From Oscillospiraceae bacterium (GTDB taxonomy: Bacteria; Bacillota; Clostridia; Oscillospirales; Oscillospiraceae): DNA of 23,998 bases. Below the pieces are notes generated by a model. That model saw only the letters and a program-made list of their open reading frames with translations. It was not told the DNA's origin and ran no database searches. Location of the stretch: assembly GCA_012513005.1 (NCBI GenBank), contig JAAZCZ010000052.1, positions 1 to 23,998 on the forward strand, given 5' to 3'. The first letter of the stretch is position 1. Every line of letters begins with the position of its first letter. Both the position numbers and the translations under genes were made by a program. Shown here piece by piece: positions 7,464 through 14,347 of the stretch.

Positions 7464-9417
7464 TCGGCACCTCCTTATGAGTGACAAAAACGCTGTTAGA
7501 ATCATTTTGAAGCTCTAATTCGGGGTCTAAATCGTAGTTAAACCACACAGCAGCCATAGGCGGCAATGTTATTTTAGCTGAATATTTGTGGTTTAAAAAT
7601 GGGTTAAAGTCGCTTACTATCGGAGCTTTATTGCAAACTCCCGTGCCGCCGTAGATAGCGGAGTCAGAATTTAGTATCTCGGTAAGTATGCCCTTCTCGG
7701 GTAGACCGATTACGAAGTTTTCATATTTAACAGGTGTAAAATTAAAAGCACAAACCATCTGCTTATCCTCATAGCAGCGCATAAAGGCAACAGAGCTTCT
7801 CTGGGCGTCGTCAACATTCAGCCACAAAAATCCGTCCCAAGAGCAGTCAGCGCCCCAGAGCGCTTCGGAATCCTTATAAATCTCATTTAGCTTTTTAACA
7901 AAGCTTTGCATCTCAGAGTGCCTCGGGTATTTGAGCAAAAACCAGTCAAGCTCTTTTTTGTTGTCCCACTCGATAAACTGCCCGAACTCAGAGCCCATAA
8001 ACATTAGCTTCTTGCCCGGGTGAGAAAAGGTGTAGGCAAAAAGCAGTCGCAGTGACGAAAACTGCGTGTCATAGTTGCCCCACATCTTGCTCAGCATAGA
8101 CATTTTGCCGTGCACGACCTCATCATGCGAAAAGGGAAGAATATAATTTTCAGAAAAGGCATAGACCATAGAAAATGTGAGCTTATCGTGATTTTTTGAC
8201 CTGAAATAGGGGTCTAGTGCCATATATTTAAGTGTGTCGTGCATAAAGCCCATATCCCACTTAAACATGAACCCAAGCCCGCCATGCTCCGGCGGTCTTG
8301 TAACAAGCGGAAATGCGGTAGCTTCCTCAGCTGCTGTTATTGCGCCCGGATAAGCCGATAAAACTGTTTTGTTAAGCAGCCGCAGAAAGTCAACAGCGCC
8401 TAAATTAATATTCCCGCCCTGACTGTTTTTTGTCCACTGCCCGTCTTTTCTGCCGTAATCCAAATACAGCATAGATGAAACAGCGTCAACTCTTATGCCG
8501 TCTATATGATAAAAATCAAAGAAAAACATTGCAGACGAGATTAAAAAGCTCTTTACCTGCGGCTTTTCATAGTCAAAAATAAGTGTGCCCCACTCCGGAT
8601 GCTCTGCCATACGCTTTTCGGAAAGCTCATAAAGAGCAGTGCCGTCAAAAAGCCTCAGCCCATGCTCATCTTTTGGGAAATGTGCCGGCACCCAGTCTAA
8701 AAGAACACCTATTCCCGCCTTGTGCAGGTGCGACACAAAATACATAAAATCCTGCGGCGTGCCGTAGCGGCTTGTGGGCGCAAAGTATCCCGTCACCTGA
8801 TACCCCCAAGAGCCCTCAAAGGGATACTCTGTAACGGGCAGAAGCTCAACATGTGTGTAGCCCATCATAGTGCAGTAATCGGCAACAGGCTCTGCCAGCT
8901 TTTTATAATTCGGAAACACCTCATCATCAGATACCCGCCAGGAGCCTAAGTGCATCTCATATATAGAAACAGGGGATTTTAGAATATCTCTCTTGGGGCG
9001 ACTTTGCATATACTCATCGTCATCCCAGGAAAAGCCTGTAATATCCCAGATTTTCGAGCCGGTTGCAGGACCTGTTTCGGCATGAAAAGCAAAGGGATCA
9101 GCCTTTAATACCTCCGTGCCGTTTTGGCAGACTACGCAGTATTTATAAATATCCCCGTTTTTAGCCCCGGAAACAAAGCCGAGCCAAACCCCGTCGGGGC
9201 GTTTTTGCATGGGATTTGCATTTTTGTCCCAGCCGTTAAAGTCTCCCACAATGCAAACGGAGACGGCATTCGGAGCCCAGAGCATAAAGCGATGCATATT
9301 AATTTCGGGCAGGAAGTGGCAGCCAAAGCTAAGATAAGCTCGCCTTGCTTTTCCGGTATTAAAAAGCCAAATATCGTCCTTACACACATGCTCAGTATAA
9401 AAAGCCTCAGTATTCAT
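7447..9417 (-). CDS. glgB: 1,4-alpha-glucan branching enzyme
   Basis: GlgB makes the alpha-1,6 branches of glycogen. The 656-residue protein has an N-terminal CBM48 segment (LWAPNAVSVCIVGDFNGWD, 46-64), then a GH13 barrel: DWVPAHF (241-247), GIRVDAVSSMLYLDYGR (307-323, nucleophile D311), AAEEATAFP (362-370, acid/base E364) and SHDEVVHGK (430-438, D432). These are branching-enzyme signatures rather than amylase ones. About 30 residues extend past the usual C-terminal end and overlap the glgA start. The start is set by GGAGG six bases before the ATG. It is the first gene of the glycogen operon and has its own promoter at 9443-9470, divergent from lysA. Confidence 0.97.
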   Translation of the reverse strand: MNTEAFYTEHVCKDDIWLFNTGKARRAYLSFGCHFLPEINMHRFMLWAPNAVSVCIVGDFNGWDKNANPMQKRPDGVWLGFVSGAKNGDIYKYCVVCQNGTEVLKADPFAFHAETGPATGSKIWDITGFSWDDDEYMQSRPKRDILKSPVSIYEMHLGSWRVSDDEVFPNYKKLAEPVADYCTMMGYTHVELLPVTEYPFEGSWGYQVTGYFAPTSRYGTPQDFMYFVSHLHKAGIGVLLDWVPAHFPKDEHGLRLFDGTALYELSEKRMAEHPEWGTLIFDYEKPQVKSFLISSAMFFFDFYHIDGIRVDAVSSMLYLDYGRKDGQWTKNSQGGNINLGAVDFLRLLNKTVLSAYPGAITAAEEATAFPLVTRPPEHGGLGFMFKWDMGFMHDTLKYMALDPYFRSKNHDKLTFSMVYAFSENYILPFSHDEVVHGKMSMLSKMWGNYDTQFSSLRLLFAYTFSHPGKKLMFMGSEFGQFIEWDNKKELDWFLLKYPRHSEMQSFVKKLNEIYKDSEALWGADCSWDGFLWLNVDDAQRSSVAFMRCYEDKQMVCAFNFTPVKYENFVIGLPEKGILTEILNSDSAIYGGTGVCNKAPIVSDFNPFLNHKYSAKITLPPMAAVWFNYDLDPELELQNDSNSVFVTHKEVPNEARI

Positions 9418-9442
9418 AGCTACCTCCGATTGTGTTACACAT

Positions 9443-9470
9443 ATTATATATAATATTATGTTTTTATCAA
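9443..9470 (-). promoter_or_regulatory. Promoter of the glycogen operon (glgB)
   Basis: On the minus strand TTGATA (9465-9470) and a perfect TATAAT (9443-9448) are 16 bases apart. The predicted transcript starts about 20 bases before the glgB ATG and includes its GGAGG. It is the only strong promoter seen for the four-gene operon. Confidence 0.75.
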
Positions 9471-9493
9471 AGGATTTTTTACAAACTGTAGTT

Positions 9494-9522
9494 TTGACAG
9501 CTATGGCAGACTGTTATATACT
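9494..9522 (+). promoter_or_regulatory. Promoter of lysA-deoC
   Basis: A perfect TTGACA (9494-9499) is followed after exactly 17 bases by TATACT (9517-9522), five of six to consensus. Transcription would begin near 9529, giving a leader of about 47 bases, too short for a lysine riboswitch. It is back to back with the glgB promoter, the two -35 elements about 23 bases apart. Confidence 0.85.
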
Positions 9523-9575
9523 ATTCTAATAATTAATTATAATAAAGCATTAAAGACGAACGGAAGTGACAGAAA

Positions 9576-10835
9576 ATGACGGAAAGCAAGCAGACATTTA
9601 TGAATTTGGATTTGGTATTAAAGCTCAAAGACAAATTTCCGACCCCGTATCACATATACGACGAAAAGGGGATCATAGAAAACGTGCGAAAGCTTAACAA
9701 GGCGTTTTCGTGGAACCCGGGATTCAGAGAGTATTTTGCAGTAAAAGCTACTCCGAATCCGCATATAATGAAGCTGCTTGCCAAAGAGGGCTGCGGCATG
9801 GACTGCTCCTCTCTAACAGAGCTGATGCTCAGCGAAAAATGCGGAATTAAAGGCGAGCATATTATGTTCTCGTCAAATAACACCCCGGCAGAGGACTTTG
9901 TAAAGGCTGCCGAGTTAGGCGCAATTATTAACTTTGACGATATAACTCACATAGACTTTTTTGAAAAAAATGTGGGCTATATTCCGGAGACTGTCTCCTG
10001 CCGCTATAATCCGGGCGGATACTTTGAAATTTCAAACGCAATTATGGACTCACCGGGAGATGCAAAGTACGGCATGACCCAACCCCAGATTTGCCAGGCT
10101 TTCCGCATACTCAAGGAAAAGGGCGCAAAACTATTCGGCATCCACGCATTTTTAGCATCAAACACAATGACAGACGACTATTATCCCGTGCTCGCAGGTC
10201 AGCTTTTCAGGCTGGCAGTCTCACTAAAAGAGGAGACAGGCTGCAAAATTGGCTTTATTAACCTTTCGGGAGGCATAGGCATACCCTACAGACCGGACGG
10301 CAGAGAGGCAGATATACTCGCAATAGGTGAGAGCGTTCGCCGTGTGTATGAGCAGATACTTGTGCCGGCAGGTATGGGAGATGTGGCAATTTATACCGAG
10401 CTCGGCAGATTTGTGCTGGGACCCTACGGAAACTTAATCACAAAGGCAATTCACCAAAAGCACATACACAAAAACTACATAGGTGTCGATGCCTGCGCCT
10501 GCAATCTGATGCGACCTGCCATGTATGGGGCGTATCACCACATCACGGTACTGGGAAAGGAAAACTTGCCCTGTGATCACATGTACGACATAGCAGGCGG
10601 GCTCTGCGAGAATAATGATAAATTCGCAGTAGACAGATGGCTGCCTGCCATAACAGTCGGCGACTATCTGGCAATACACGATACAGGCGCCCACGGTCAC
10701 GCCATGGGCTACAACTACAACGGAAAGCTGCGCAGCGCAGAGCTTTTGCTGCGTGAAAACGGAGATGTAATTCAGATTAGAAGAGCCGAAACACCCGAGG
10801 ATTATTTTGCAACCCTTGATTTTGATAAGCTGTAA
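9576..10835 (+). CDS. lysA: Diaminopimelate decarboxylase, Clostridia-type
   Basis: A PLP enzyme of fold type III that converts meso-diaminopimelate to lysine. The 419-residue protein has YFAVKATPNP (53-62) with the PLP lysine K57, a glycine-rich phosphate loop SGGIGIPY (231-238) and the intersubunit active-site motif LCENND (343-348) with C344. The usual HIGSQ is replaced by HAFLASN (190-196), and DACACNLMRPAMYGAYHHI is retained. This variant is the subtype annotated as LysA in many Clostridia. A carboxynorspermidine decarboxylase-like role is an alternative but fits less well. The ribosome site is modest (GGAAG ten bases before the ATG). deoC follows after 13 bases in the same transcript, an unusual partner with no obvious metabolic link. 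Confidence 0.88.
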   Translation: MTESKQTFMNLDLVLKLKDKFPTPYHIYDEKGIIENVRKLNKAFSWNPGFREYFAVKATPNPHIMKLLAKEGCGMDCSSLTELMLSEKCGIKGEHIMFSSNNTPAEDFVKAAELGAIINFDDITHIDFFEKNVGYIPETVSCRYNPGGYFEISNAIMDSPGDAKYGMTQPQICQAFRILKEKGAKLFGIHAFLASNTMTDDYYPVLAGQLFRLAVSLKEETGCKIGFINLSGGIGIPYRPDGREADILAIGESVRRVYEQILVPAGMGDVAIYTELGRFVLGPYGNLITKAIHQKHIHKNYIGVDACACNLMRPAMYGAYHHITVLGKENLPCDHMYDIAGGLCENNDKFAVDRWLPAITVGDYLAIHDTGAHGHAMGYNYNGKLRSAELLLRENGDVIQIRRAETPEDYFATLDFDKL

Positions 10836-10848
10836 AAAGGAGAGTATT

Positions 10849-11571
10849 ATGGAACTATCCGAAATTCTAAAACGCTGTGACCACACACTTTTGGCACCTA
10901 CATGCACGGCAGAGGAAATCAAAACCCTCTGTGACGAGGCAATCGAATACTCCTGTGCCAGTGTGTGCATCCCGCCCTGCCATGTGGCAGGAGCCAAGAG
11001 ATATGTCGGCAACAAAATGAAAATTTGCACAGTTATAGGCTTTCCCAACGGCTATATGAAGCCCGAGGTAAAGGCAACGGAGACTGCCATGGCAGTAGTA
11101 GACGGCGCCGATGAAATCGACATGGTGATAAACCTCTCCATGCTCAAAGACGGCTGCTACGGCGATGTTGCAGACGATATTAAGGCAGTTAGAAAAGCCT
11201 GCCGCGGCAAAATACTAAAAGTAATAATCGAAACCTGTCTTCTAACAGAGGAAGAAAAAATAATGCTCTGCGAAATCGTTTCAGAATCAGGCGCAGACTA
11301 TATTAAAACAAGCACCGGGTTTTCAAAAGGCGGGGCAACAAGAGATGATGTTGCGCTACTTCGCGAGCACAGCGCAGAGCATATAAAGGTCAAAGCCGCA
11401 GGCGGCATAAAGAGCATAGAGGATGCACAGGATTTTATAGCTTTGGGTGCCGACAGACTCGGCACCAGCAGACTTGTTAAGATAGCACAGCAACTAAAAG
11501 CCCAAGAATCCAAGCTTTATGAAGGCTCCCCCGAAGAATCAGACGCAGATAAAGAAAACAGCGTATATTAA
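10849..11571 (+). CDS. deoC: Deoxyribose-phosphate aldolase
   Basis: DeoC cleaves 2-deoxyribose-5-phosphate to glyceraldehyde-3-phosphate and acetaldehyde, in deoxynucleoside salvage. The product is 240 residues with the expected TIM-barrel motifs: DEIDMVIN (88-95), IKTSTGF with the Schiff-base lysine K153, and VKAAGGIKS with the second lysine K182. The last 25 residues are acidic and look like a disordered tail. The start is the ATG at 10849, preceded by AAAGGAG; the longer frame from 10807 begins inside lysA. It lies 13 bases after lysA, so it is co-transcribed from the promoter at 9494, and ends before a strong terminator. No nucleoside transporter or phosphorylase accompanies it here. Confidence 0.95.
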   Translation: MELSEILKRCDHTLLAPTCTAEEIKTLCDEAIEYSCASVCIPPCHVAGAKRYVGNKMKICTVIGFPNGYMKPEVKATETAMAVVDGADEIDMVINLSMLKDGCYGDVADDIKAVRKACRGKILKVIIETCLLTEEEKIMLCEIVSESGADYIKTSTGFSKGGATRDDVALLREHSAEHIKVKAAGGIKSIEDAQDFIALGADRLGTSRLVKIAQQLKAQESKLYEGSPEESDADKENSVY

Positions 11572-11613
11572 ATTAGGCACAGCTGCTGTTTTACACTAAA
11601 ATCAAAAAAATAT

Positions 11614-11656
11614 AATATGCGTATTATACCCGCTTAGGTATAGTACGCATATTTTT
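11614..11656. terminator. Terminator after deoC, probably bidirectional
   Basis: A 17-bp stem (11614-11630 with 11637-11653, one G-T pair) closes a six-base CGCTTA loop. It is followed by a T-run on the plus strand and, read from the minus strand, by TATATTTTTTTG. It sits between the convergent ends of deoC and the hydrolase-family gene, so it can stop both transcripts. Confidence 0.85.
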
Positions 11657-11720
11657 GCAATATTTCATACCCGATAGGGCATAAAACGACTTTTTAGGCT
11701 GATAATAAACTTAGTATTTA

Positions 11721-12221
11721 TTATGCTTTTACCTTTCGGTATTTTAGCCTGCACACATCGTCACCCTTGGCAATTGCCATTGGCAGATTAAGTTCACTGT
11801 CAAACTGCTTGCCGATTCCATGGTCTCCGCACATGGCAATATCGCACAAAAGAGCAATCTCCTCGTCGCTGCAACCTGCTTTTTGCCACGCCTTAACTAA
11901 AGGGCAGTAGTGAAAATCAATATAAAGCGCGTCGTCAGTAGATTTTTTTATTTCCATTTCAAAAACCCACTGCGCCGCCTTTGAAAAAAGAGTTTTGCGC
12001 AGACCCTTAAGGCTTTTTGTCTTGCCCTTTTTAACTAAATTATCACCATGAGAAAGCCCGCAGCGAGTGATTGCGGCAGAGCCAAACTCCCAAGGGTCAA
12101 GCCCACGCTTTTTAGCCTCATCGCAAAGCAGATAGAGCCAAAGTGCACGATGCTCAAGCTGCTCACGAACAGCGACGATAAGCTTATTTTTAAGTTTAGC
12201 TTCATTTTTTACTCTGCTCAT
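11721..12221 (-). CDS. L-2-amino-thiazoline-4-carboxylic acid hydrolase family protein
   Basis: A 166-residue cytoplasmic protein. The C-terminal half has the pattern of the ATC hydrolase family: DFHYCPLVKAWQKAGCSDEE (about residues 102-121), then LLCDIAMCGDHGI and a final short strand (ICRL-like, here VCRLKYRKV). The founding enzyme opens the thiazoline ring of L-2-amino-thiazoline-4-carboxylate on the way to cysteine, but most members in Clostridia are untested and may do something else. The first half is helical and charged. The start is supported by GGAGGG eight bases upstream, with a promoter at 12257-12285, so the gene is monocistronic. Family call is from remembered motifs; function is uncertain. 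Confidence 0.7.
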   Translation of the reverse strand: MSRVKNEAKLKNKLIVAVREQLEHRALWLYLLCDEAKKRGLDPWEFGSAAITRCGLSHGDNLVKKGKTKSLKGLRKTLFSKAAQWVFEMEIKKSTDDALYIDFHYCPLVKAWQKAGCSDEEIALLCDIAMCGDHGIGKQFDSELNLPMAIAKGDDVCRLKYRKVKA

Positions 12222-12256
12222 AGAATTACCCTCCGATTAATTTAGTCTATGAAGCT

Positions 12257-12285
12257 ATTCTATAATATTTATGCCAAAACTTCAA
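12257..12285 (-). promoter_or_regulatory. Promoter of the ATC hydrolase-family gene
   Basis: On the minus strand TTGAAG (12280-12285) and TAGAAT (12257-12262) are 17 bases apart, four of six and five of six to consensus. The predicted leader is about 30 bases and holds the GGAGGG. Confidence 0.6.
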
Positions 12286-12365
12286 AGCTATGAAAATAAA
12301 ATGAAAAAAATCTCAAAAAACCCGGCTTATCAGGCAAATTTATCAGAAAAACCTGCAAAATTCCC

Positions 12366-12394
12366 TTGACATATACGCCCTATGCTGATAAACT
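12366..12394 (+). promoter_or_regulatory. Promoter of the infC-rpmI-rplT operon
   Basis: Perfect TTGACA (12366-12371), 17-base spacer, then TAAACT (12389-12394). It lies about 175 bases before infC, leaving room for the regulatory leader described next. Confidence 0.75.
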
Positions 12395-12399
12395 CAATG

Positions 12400-12567
12400 G
12401 GCTGAAAACAAAGAAGAAAGGCGTCCGCCCTTCTCACCCGGCCGCAAAAAGCGAGTCAGGGTCAATACACAGCGGTCCTTTGTGGGCCATAGCTGGTTTT
12501 GTGCGCGGGTGTCATAGGCATCCGCGTTTTTGTACGCATAGAGCTATAAAATCAGGAGGTGTTTTTA
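12400..12567 (+). ncRNA. L20-type regulatory leader of the infC operon
   Basis: This stretch of about 170 bases between promoter and infC contains no gene. Visible hairpins are AGAAAGGCG with CGCCCTTCT (about 12415-12440, one mismatch), AGCGGTCC with GGGCC..GCT (about 12470-12495, one bulge), and the terminator hairpin at 12503-12531. The bases ATAGCT near 12489 can also pair with AGCTAT near 12542, offering an alternative fold close to the ribosome site. In Bacillota, ribosomal protein L20 (rplT product, third gene here) binds such a leader and causes premature termination when in excess. The position and internal terminator fit this, but I did not align it to a covariance model. Confidence 0.7.
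12503..12531 (+). terminator. Attenuator terminator inside the infC leader
   Basis: CGCGGGTG (12504-12511) pairs with CATCCGCG (12519-12526), one G-U pair, around a seven-base loop and is followed by TTTTT. It ends 37 bases before infC, so it can only act as a conditional terminator for the operon. Confidence 0.75.
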
Positions 12568-13134
12568 ATAGCTAATACAGAACATCGTATAAATGAGGAT
12601 ATTACCGACAAAGAAGTCCGCCTCATTTCGGACAGCGGCGAGCAGCTCGGAATAGTTTCTTCCGAGGAGGCAATGAGAATTGCCGTAGAGCGGGACATGG
12701 ATCTTGTGATGATTGCCCCCGACTCCAAACCGCCGGTCTGCAAAATCATGAACTACGGCAAGTATAAGTTTGAGCAGGCAAAGCGCGAAAAGGAAGCACG
12801 CAAGAATCAGCGCATTGTTGATGTCAAGGAGATTAGAATGTCTCCCGGCATAGGCGAAAACGACTTTCTTGTCAAGCTCAAAAACGGTCAAAGGTTCTTA
12901 AACGACGGAGACAGACTAAAAGTCACAATCCGTTTCCGCGGCCGCGAGATGGCTCACACCGAAATTGGTGAGAAGCGCCTTCGCGACTTTGCGGACAGGT
13001 GTGCAGAGATTTCAACACTCGACAAACCGCCCAAGCTAGAGGGCAGGCACATGTCGATTTTCCTCTCACCCAGACCGCAAACTCCCGCTAAGAAAGCCGG
13101 GAAACCTAAAAAAGAGATTTTCGCCGAAGAATAA
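12568..13134 (+). CDS. infC: Translation initiation factor IF-3 (apparent AUA start)
   Basis: IF-3 binds the 30S subunit, keeps it free and checks start codon-initiator tRNA pairing. The product is 188 residues: N-domain with RINEDITDKEVRLIS, linker rich in Lys/Glu (FEQAKREKEARKNQ), and C-domain with VKEIRMSPGI and the LEGRHMSIFL-like end. No ATG lies near the N-terminus. The perfect AGGAGG at 12554-12559 is eight bases before ATA at 12568, which I take as the start; the GTG at 12559 sits inside the ribosome site itself and is unlikely. infC genes are known for rare starts (AUU in Escherichia coli) that IF-3 itself discriminates against, giving autoregulation. rpmI follows after 47 bases. Confidence 0.93.
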   Translation: MANTEHRINEDITDKEVRLISDSGEQLGIVSSEEAMRIAVERDMDLVMIAPDSKPPVCKIMNYGKYKFEQAKREKEARKNQRIVDVKEIRMSPGIGENDFLVKLKNGQRFLNDGDRLKVTIRFRGREMAHTEIGEKRLRDFADRCAEISTLDKPPKLEGRHMSIFLSPRPQTPAKKAGKPKKEIFAEE

Positions 13135-13181
13135 AAAGGCGATAATCCATATGAAGTCACAGTTGGAAGGAGTTACATAAA

Positions 13182-13385
13182 ATGCCGAAACTAAAGACGC
13201 ACAGCGGCGCTAAGAAAAGATTCAGACTCACAAAGAGCGGTAAGGTTAAGCGTGCTCATGCATATAAGTCCCACCTTGCCACAGGCCACGGCAAGAACAC
13301 AAAACGCAAGAGGGGCCTGCGCCAGGGCACATATGCAGACGAGACAAATGTCGCTGCAGTAAAGCGCATGATCCCGTATAAATAA
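13182..13385 (+). CDS. rpmI: 50S ribosomal protein L35
   Basis: A 67-residue, strongly basic protein of the large subunit. It begins MPKLKTHSGAKKRF and continues with KSGKVKRAHAYKSH and the LRQGTYAD region, all typical of bacterial L35 (usual length 64-67). AAGGAG lies upstream at suitable spacing. It is the second gene of the conserved infC-rpmI-rplT operon and its expression should follow the L20-sensitive leader. Confidence 0.98.
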   Translation: MPKLKTHSGAKKRFRLTKSGKVKRAHAYKSHLATGHGKNTKRKRGLRQGTYADETNVAAVKRMIPYK

Positions 13386-13399
13386 GGAGGACGCAGGAA

Positions 13400-13753
13400 A
13401 TGGCAAGAATTAAAGCCGCGACAACAACGCGCAACAGAAGAAAGAAAATGCTTGGCTTAGCCAAGGGATATTGGGGCAGCAAGTCCCGCCACTTTAAGAT
13501 GGCAAAGCAGCAGGTAATGAAGTCCGGCTCCTACGCATACGCAAGTCGCAAGAGAAAAAAGAGAGACTTCCGTCGCCTTTGGATTACCCGTATTTCCGCA
13601 GCCTGCAAGCTTAACGATATTAACTATTCAAACTTTATGCACGGCCTCAGAGTCGCCGGAATCGAGCTTAACCGCAAGATGCTCTCCGAGACAGCAATCC
13701 ACGATGCCGCAGCATTCACAGAGCTCTGCAACAAGGCAAAAGCAGCCCTGTAA
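13400..13753 (+). CDS. rplT: 50S ribosomal protein L20
   Basis: L20 is an early 23S rRNA-binding protein needed for 50S assembly and the feedback repressor of its operon. The 117-residue length is standard. The basic N-terminal half (MARIKAATTTRNRRKKML, KGYWGSKSRHFKMAKQQVM) and the C-terminal domain with LWITRISAACKLNDINYSNF are intact. AAGGAGG precedes the ATG, which comes 14 bases after rpmI. A strong terminator at 13772-13809 closes the operon. Confidence 0.98.
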   Translation: MARIKAATTTRNRRKKMLGLAKGYWGSKSRHFKMAKQQVMKSGSYAYASRKRKKRDFRRLWITRISAACKLNDINYSNFMHGLRVAGIELNRKMLSETAIHDAAAFTELCNKAKAAL

Positions 13754-13771
13754 GTAAATATTAATATTATT

Positions 13772-13809
13772 AAAAAGCTGAGTTACATTATTAGTAGCTC
13801 AGCTTTTTT
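13772..13809 (+). terminator. Terminator of the infC operon
   Basis: AAAAAGCTGAG (13772-13782) pairs with CTCAGCTTTTT (13798-13808); four further pairs including one G-T extend the stem inward to a seven-base loop. A T-run follows. It lies 19 bases after the rplT stop. Confidence 0.92.
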
Positions 13810-13847
13810 ATTTTAATTGCAAGCAGCAGAAGCTGCATAGGCAAAAT

Positions 13848-13884
13848 AAAATCGAGACAACTTTAGAGTTGTCTCGATTTTTAT
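13848..13884. terminator. Bidirectional terminator between rplT and the PepSY gene
   Basis: A perfect 15-bp inverted repeat (13848-13862 with 13867-13881) with a TTAG loop and A/T tracts on both sides. It probably ends the minus-strand PepSY transcript and backs up the rplT terminator on the plus strand. Confidence 0.85.
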
Positions 13885-13888
13885 ATAT

Positions 13889-13983
13889 TCACAGCTTTCG
13901 GCAAGATTAGTTTCGGATAATGGGGATTTATCGGTGTAGGGGGGGGAACTGTATCTATATTAAAGCGTTGCGAAAGCCTGTGA
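13889..13983 (-). other. Structured 3' region or small RNA candidate downstream of the PepSY gene
   Basis: A long inverted repeat (13889-13904 with 13968-13983, 15 pairs with one bulge on each side) starts ten bases after the PepSY stop and encloses 63 bases. Inside are a small GATAA/TTATC hairpin and a run of eight C on the minus strand. The bidirectional terminator follows directly, so the minus-strand RNA would be a folded element of about 95 bases plus terminator. I recognise no known RNA family. It might be a 3' UTR-derived small RNA, an mRNA-stabilising structure or a short mobile-element remnant. Confidence 0.45.
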
Positions 13984-13993
13984 CCAAAGGGAG

Positions 13994-14218
13994 TTAGGCG
14001 GCGCTGGGGCAGCAATCGAAGCCGAGCACTTCGCCGTTTTTGGCGTCTACATAGCAGCAATAATCCATATAATCGGTGTTAAAGTCGAGCCTGTAGATTT
14101 TCTCGTCGCCTGTGGTGCTGATCTTCTGGTAATTGAATTCTGCGTTTTTTACATTCGCCTCATCAAGGGCTATTGTGCGTGCCTGCATGGGGCTTATATA
14201 CAAATTGTTGTTTTTCAT
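13994..14218 (-). CDS. Small PepSY-domain protein
   Basis: A 74-residue protein made of one PepSY-like unit: an N-terminal helix with SPMQARTIALDEA (9-21), two strands with EKIYRLDFNTD (39-49), then YVDAKNGEVLGFD (56-68), matching the usual IDAxTGEIL end. PepSY domains are thought to inhibit proteases or sense cell-envelope state, often outside the membrane; here no signal peptide or membrane segment is present, so it may stay cytoplasmic. Four cysteines in two adjacent pairs (CC at 54-55 and 69-70) are unusual and could bind metal or form disulfides. AAGGAG lies nine to ten bases before the ATG. It is divergent from the sensor kinase, and its promoter carries 13-bp-period repeats, so that system may control it. 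Confidence 0.75.
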   Translation of the reverse strand: MKNNNLYISPMQARTIALDEANVKNAEFNYQKISTTGDEKIYRLDFNTDYMDYCCYVDAKNGEVLGFDCCPSAA

Positions 14219-14249
14219 TTTTGTTATCTCCTTTTGTTTTGATGGTCTA

Positions 14250-14276
14250 AGTATAAAACGGGTATATAAAATGGGT
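14250..14276 (-). promoter_or_regulatory. PepSY-gene promoter with two 12-base direct repeats
   Basis: TATAAAACGGGT (14252-14263) and TATAAAATGGGT (14265-14276) are direct repeats with a 13-base period and one difference. On the minus strand they lead into a TATACT -10 (14250-14255), and no good -35 exists at 17 bases. OmpR-family regulators bind direct repeats, often replacing a poor -35. The adjacent OmpR-type regulator is the natural candidate. Confidence 0.5.
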
Positions 14277-14347
14277 GTAAAGTGAATATAAACTATTCAT
14301 AAACTCTGCATTTTTCTTGATTTTGCTATTTATTTGACAATTATATG

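Noticed and set aside
9523..9575. Lysine riboswitch before lysA
   Set aside because: The predicted leader is only about 47 bases, far shorter than a lysine riboswitch, and shows no matching stems.
10434..11048. Minus-strand frame of 204 codons opposite lysA and deoC
   Set aside because: Both plus-strand genes are clear full-length enzymes; the antisense frame has no recognisable motif, promoter or ribosome site.
12559..12561. GTG start for infC
   Set aside because: The codon lies inside the AGGAGG ribosome site itself; ATA at 12568 has ideal spacing.
13151..13180. Nine-codon frame overlapping the rpmI ribosome site
   Set aside because: Too short to judge, no distinct ribosome site, and the region is already explained by the rpmI translation signal.
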